From positions 124,001 to 188,000 of the forward strand of contig NZ_JAIQDG010000010.1 in NCBI RefSeq assembly GCF_020037125.1: 64,000 nucleotides of DNA, written 5' to 3'. Position 1 is the first letter of the stretch. Each line of letters opens with the position of its first letter. Made by a program: the position numbers and the translations under genes. Below are positions 58,716 through 64,000 of the stretch, piece by piece. The notes under the pieces are model-generated. The model was not told the origin of the DNA. It saw nothing but the letters and a program-made list of their open reading frames with translations, and made no database searches. The stretch is from Myxococcus sp. RHSTA-1-4 (GTDB lineage Bacteria; Myxococcota; Myxococcia; Myxococcales; Myxococcaceae).

Positions 58716-60681
58716 GTGTCGTCCTCGCTGGAATTCGCTCTCGGCATCACCCTGGTGCCCCCCGACTCGCCCGCGCGTGAGCCGCTGGCGGCTTCGGCCG
58801 CGCGTGCGGGCCTGCGGGTGGTATCCGGCCTGGAAGAGGCCTCCCTCGCCCTGGTGGACCTGAGCCTGCCTGGCAGCGGCCCCGCCGTGCGGGCCCTGCT
58901 CGACGGCCCCCGCGCCTCCAGCCTCACCCTGGTGGCGCTGGTGGAGCCGGGCGAGCGCGGCTTCGCCGCCGCCGAGGCCCTCAGGCCCGTGGACGTCCTC
59001 ACCGTCCCGCTGGCCACCCACGAGCTCGCCTGGCGGCTCCAGCGCGCCGCCGCGCGCCACGTGGAGCGCGAGGAGCAGGCGCGCAGCCAGGAAGACCTGT
59101 CCCTCCTGCTGGAGTTGACGGCGGAGTACGCGGAGACCTCCGACGTGGAGGCGCTCCTGCACGGCGTCACCCGCCGGCTGGCGGAGAAGCTGGACATCGC
59201 CCGCGCCACGCTGGTGATGCTGGGCCGCAACGCCGACGAGGGCATCATCGTCGCCGCCAGCGACGACCCGGCCCTCAAGGACCTGCGCATCGAGCTGTCG
59301 CGCTACCCGGAGATCCGCGAGGTGATGCGGACCGGCAAGCCGGTGGTGATGCAGGAGGCGTCCACGCACCCGCTGCTGGGAGACGTGGAGCGCCGGGCGG
59401 TGGCCGCTCGGGGCATCCACGCCATCGCCGCGCTGCCGCTGCCCATCCGCGGCCAGGTGCGGGGCGTGCTGCTGGTGCGCGCGGCGGGCACCCGGCGCAC
59501 CTTCACCTCGCGGGAAATCGACTTCCTCACCACCGTGGCGCACGCCACCGCCGTGGCGCTGCGCAACGCGTCCGTGCTCCAGTCCGTGCGCGGGCAGACG
59601 GAGGCGGAGAAGACGGCCCGCCTCGCCGCCGAGGAGCAGGCCGCCTCGTTCAAGCCCTACCAGCTCTTCTTCGCGCACGTCAGCGAGGGCGTGGCCATCC
59701 TCGACGACAAGGCCTGCGTGCTGTCGCTCAACCCGTCGGGCGCGGCCATGCTGGACATTCCCGCTCCCGAGGCGCGCGGCCGCCACCTGCACCAGATTAC
59801 CCAGCCGGTGGACGAGTGCGTGCTGATGGAGCTGGTGACGACGGCCGCGCAGGGTGACGCCCGCTCCGGCGTGGACGTGGAGGTGTGCACCGCCGCGGGC
59901 CGCCGCCTCACGCTGTCCATGTCCGCCGCGCCCCTGCGCGACGAGGACGCCGCCACCATCCTCTCCTTCCGGGACGTCACCGACGCGCGCAAGCTGGAGT
60001 ACGAGCTGCGCCAGACGAAGGACTTCCTGGAGCGGCTCATCGACTCGTCGGTGGACGCCATCATCGCGGCGGACCTGAAGGGCCGCATCATCCTCTTCAA
60101 CAAGGGCGCGGAGGCCATGTGCGGCTACACCGCGCAGGAGGCCCTCGGCCTCTCCGTCCAGCAGCTCTATCCGCCCGGCGTGGCCAAGAAAATCATGGCC
60201 ATGATTCGCAGCCCGGAGCATGGCGGCAAGGGCCGGCTGGCCCTCACCCGCGAGGAGCTGGTGCACCGCTCCGGCGAGCGGGTGCCGGTGAGCATGACGG
60301 CCTCCATCGTCTACGAGGGCGGCCGCGAGGTGTTCAGCGTGGGCATCTTCACGGACCTGCGCGCGCGCATGCAGCTCGAGCGCAAGCTGTCGGACGTGGA
60401 GACGCGGCTGGAGGAGAGCGAGAAGAGCGCGGTCATCGTCGCGCTCGCCGGCACCGCGGCGCACGAGCTGAACCAGCCGCTCACCTCGGTGATGGGCTAC
60501 GCGGAGCTGCTCAAGCGCAAGCTGAAGGAGGAGGACTTCGCCTGGAAGCCGGTGGACATCATCTACCGCGAGGCGGAGCGCATGGCGGAGATCGTCCGGA
60601 AGATTGGGAAGATCACCCGCTACGAGACGAAGTCGTACATGGGGGCGCAACAGATTCTCGACCTGGACAAGGCCACCTCCC

Positions 60682-60692
<11 letters not shown>
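58716..60692 (+). CDS. sensor kinase-like protein with GAF-PAS-PAS-HisKA, lacking the ATPase domain
   Basis: A 658-residue soluble signalling protein. Order: a receiver-like pseudo-domain (about 5-125, [12 protein letters not shown] and [10 protein letters not shown], where the receiver Lys is replaced); a GAF domain (about 140-300); PAS 1 (about 325-440, [20 protein letters not shown]); PAS 2 (about 445-565, [20 protein letters not shown]); and a HisKA helix pair with H583 in [18 protein letters not shown]. The protein ends 75 residues after H583 with no N, G1 or G2 box, so it cannot bind ATP by itself. The next gene overlaps by 11 bp and encodes a complete kinase, which could supply the catalytic domain. 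Start GTG 58716. Confidence 0.83.
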
Positions 60693-62598
<1,906 letters not shown>

Positions 62599-62602
62599 GC
62601 GG

Positions 62603-62683
62603 CCATTCCGGCTTCGGCCCCCCTCGGGTGTTGGGGCCTTGCCCCCAGCATGCCAGCCCCCGGGCCGCCGGTAACCGGAATGG
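62603..62683. terminator. nested inverted repeats between convergent genes
   Basis: Outer arms CCATTCCGG (62603-62611) / CCGGAATGG (62675-62683); inside them TTGGGG / CCCCCA forms a second stem. The position right after the kinase stop suits transcription termination. Confidence 0.5.
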
Positions 62684-62746
62684 AGCGTCCGTTCCACGAG
62701 ACCTGCGGCGTACAGCGCGGGGCAGTCCGTTCTGGTGGAGTACGGC

Positions 62747-63565
62747 TCAGCGCGCCGCCATGAGCGCGTTGAGCTCGGGATAGGGCATGGCGCCCTCGGT
62801 GGGCAGGGCGGCGGCGCCGTCGCGAAGGAAGGCCCTGGCCAGCGAGGCCGCCCGGCCGAACAGCGCTTCGGGGATGGCCGACCCCGCGCTCAGCCGCCGG
62901 ACTCCCATCGACTCGAGCTCCGAGGGAGAAGGCAGGCCGGGGCGTGCCATCACGTTCAACGGCAGCCGCGCCGCCGAGGCAATCGCGCGGATTTCCGCCG
63001 CGTCCACCACACCCGGGACGAAGAGCCCATCCGCTCCCGCGGCGCGGTAGCGCTCGGCGCGCGCCAGCGCCTCCTCGACCTGGCGCCCCTTGGGCGCAAG
63101 TCCGCGCAGGTAGACGTCCGTGCGGGCGTTCACGAACAGGTCCACGCCGAGCCGGACGCCAACGCGCTTCACCTGCTCAATCTTGGCGCAGAGCAGGTCC
63201 GGCGTACCGGAGCCGTCCTCGAGGTTGATTCCCACCGCGCCGGCATCGAGCACCGTGGCGACGGCTTCGCCCACGGCGGCGGGGTCGTCCGAGTAGCCGC
63301 CCTCCACGTCTACGCTGAGCGGCACGCGAAGCACGCGGGAGATTTCCGCCACCGTCGTGGCCAGCACCCGCACCGGCAGGTGGTTCCCATCCGGGTACCC
63401 GTGGGCCCAGGCCACTCCGGCGCTGGTGGTGGCAACCGCCTTCGAGCCCAGGCTCTCCATCAGCCGCGCGCTTCCGGCGTCCCAGGCATTGGTGAGGAGC
63501 AGCAGTCCTTCGGTGTGCAACCGGCGAAACACCTGGGCATGGCTCATGGCGTGCTGCGAGGTCAT
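62747..63565 (-). CDS. isocitrate lyase/PEP mutase-fold protein
   Basis: A 272-residue enzyme of the ICL/PEP-mutase superfamily. N-terminal LLLTNAWDAGSARLMESLG, the strand VPLSVDVEGGYSDDP and GAVGINLEDGSG hold Mg2+-binding acidic residues, and NARTDVYLRG is conserved. The superfamily makes or breaks C-C or C-P bonds next to a carboxylate. The KKCG motif of true isocitrate lyases is not seen, so it is one of the small oxaloacetate- or phosphonate-related members; substrate unknown. ATG 63565 follows GGAAG. Confidence 0.82.
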   Translation of the reverse strand: MTSQHAMSHAQVFRRLHTEGLLLLTNAWDAGSARLMESLGSKAVATTSAGVAWAHGYPDGNHLPVRVLATTVAEISRVLRVPLSVDVEGGYSDDPAAVGEAVATVLDAGAVGINLEDGSGTPDLLCAKIEQVKRVGVRLGVDLFVNARTDVYLRGLAPKGRQVEEALARAERYRAAGADGLFVPGVVDAAEIRAIASAARLPLNVMARPGLPSPSELESMGVRRLSAGSAIPEALFGRAASLARAFLRDGAAALPTEGAMPYPELNALMAAR

Positions 63566-63612
63566 GGGGCTTCCTTCCTTTGGGTGTACGGGTGCCGTCG
63601 GCGGTGGAATCT

Positions 63613-64000
63613 TCAGCGGGTGAATGGCAGGAGCGGCTGGGCGGCGCCGTGGCCCTCGTGCGCCAGCAGCCAGCGCTTCCGCTCGATTCCGCCGCCATAG
63701 CCGGTGAGCGAGCCATTGGAGCCCACCACGCGGTGACAGGGCACGACGATGCCCACGGGGTTCGCGCCGTTCGCGAGCCCCACCGCGCGCACGGCGGAGG
63801 GCCGGCCGATTCGTCGCGCGAGCTCGGCGTAGGACACGGTCGTCCCGCAGGGGATGTCACGCAGCGCCGCCCAGACCGACCGCTGGAAGGGTGTTCCGCC
63901 AGTCTCCACCGGCAGGCGGGTGATGACGCCCAGGTCTCCCTCGAAATAGGCGGCCATCGCCTTCGTGAGGCCATGAGGGTCTCGTACCGGTTCAAGCGCG
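63613..64000 (-). CDS. ogt: methylated-DNA--protein-cysteine methyltransferase (partial, N-terminus beyond right edge)
   Basis: The visible 128 residues are the C-terminal domain of an O6-alkylguanine repair protein. Signatures: [50 protein letters not shown] with the alkyl-accepting Cys in PCHRV, and [15 protein letters not shown]. The frame stays open to the window edge ([19 protein letters not shown]), so the real start is outside; the in-frame ATG at 63957 would cut into the usual domain. Ogt versus Ada cannot be decided from this part. Confidence 0.9.
   Translation of the reverse strand, partial: ALEPVRDPHGLTKAMAAYFEGDLGVITRLPVETGGTPFQRSVWAALRDIPCGTTVSYAELARRIGRPSAVRAVGLANGANPVGIVVPCHRVVGSNGSLTGYGGGIERKRWLLAHEGHGAAQPLLPFTR

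Overview
The window reads as chromosomal DNA of a myxobacterium of the Myxococcus/Corallococcus/Pyxidicoccus group. The evidence is a very high G+C content with almost no non-coding space, a Myxococcales-type sigma factor beside a zinc-finger Ser/Thr kinase, MYXO-CTERM sorting tails, many lipoproteins with cysteine-rich repeats, and a traA-traB pair for outer-membrane exchange. I saw no tRNA, rRNA, insertion sequence, prophage or CRISPR array.

Layout. 1-1962: a Ser/Thr kinase (cut by the left edge) diverges from a sigma-70 factor. 2276-13530: four exported proteins on the + strand, namely a subtilase with a somatomedin-B-like tail, a lipoprotein ending in a Hint (hedgehog/intein) domain, a large protein with a lipase-like core that has lost its nucleophile serine, and an M36 metallopeptidase with a MYXO-CTERM anchor. 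13531-15267: a decayed patch with two small hypothetical genes and two copies of a 73-75 bp gene tail. 15462-19297: traB and traA, overlapping by 4 bp. 19437-22874: a DisA_N-like sensor protein, an XRE regulator and a dynamin-like GTPase. 23290-28409: a type VI secretion effector module (DUF2169, inactive ketosynthase homologue, PAAR-like toxin, SUKH immunity protein, HEAT-repeat protein). 28539-37682: housekeeping and regulatory genes, including a thioredoxin lipoprotein, a LuxR regulator with a phosphoesterase, PilZ and Gre-like proteins, a metallo-beta-lactamase-fold protein and a methyltransferase. 37811-46314: five translationally coupled lipoprotein genes that look like one surface assembly. 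46451-50238: a secreted protein, then a pteridine cluster (PTR1-type reductase, FolB-cupin fusion, SDR) and a YhhQ-type transporter. 50309-55520: a dihaem cytochrome, an HU-like protein, a PHA-synthase operon and a Uma2 nuclease. 55681-58351: an M23 peptidase, a tandem-repeat tract, an SDR and QueD. 58716-62598: two overlapping histidine-kinase genes, the first lacking the ATPase domain. 62747-64000: a PEP-mutase-fold enzyme and an Ogt-type methyltransferase cut by the right edge.

How the genes may work together. Much of the window serves the cell surface and contact with other cells: TraAB kin exchange, the T6SS toxin/immunity set, secreted proteases and the five-lipoprotein operon. TraA and two of the five lipoproteins share the same Cys-rich repeat style. 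The best candidates for something undescribed are the five-lipoprotein operon, the Hint-domain lipoprotein beside the somatomedin-B subtilase, and the ATPase-less kinase overlapping a complete kinase.
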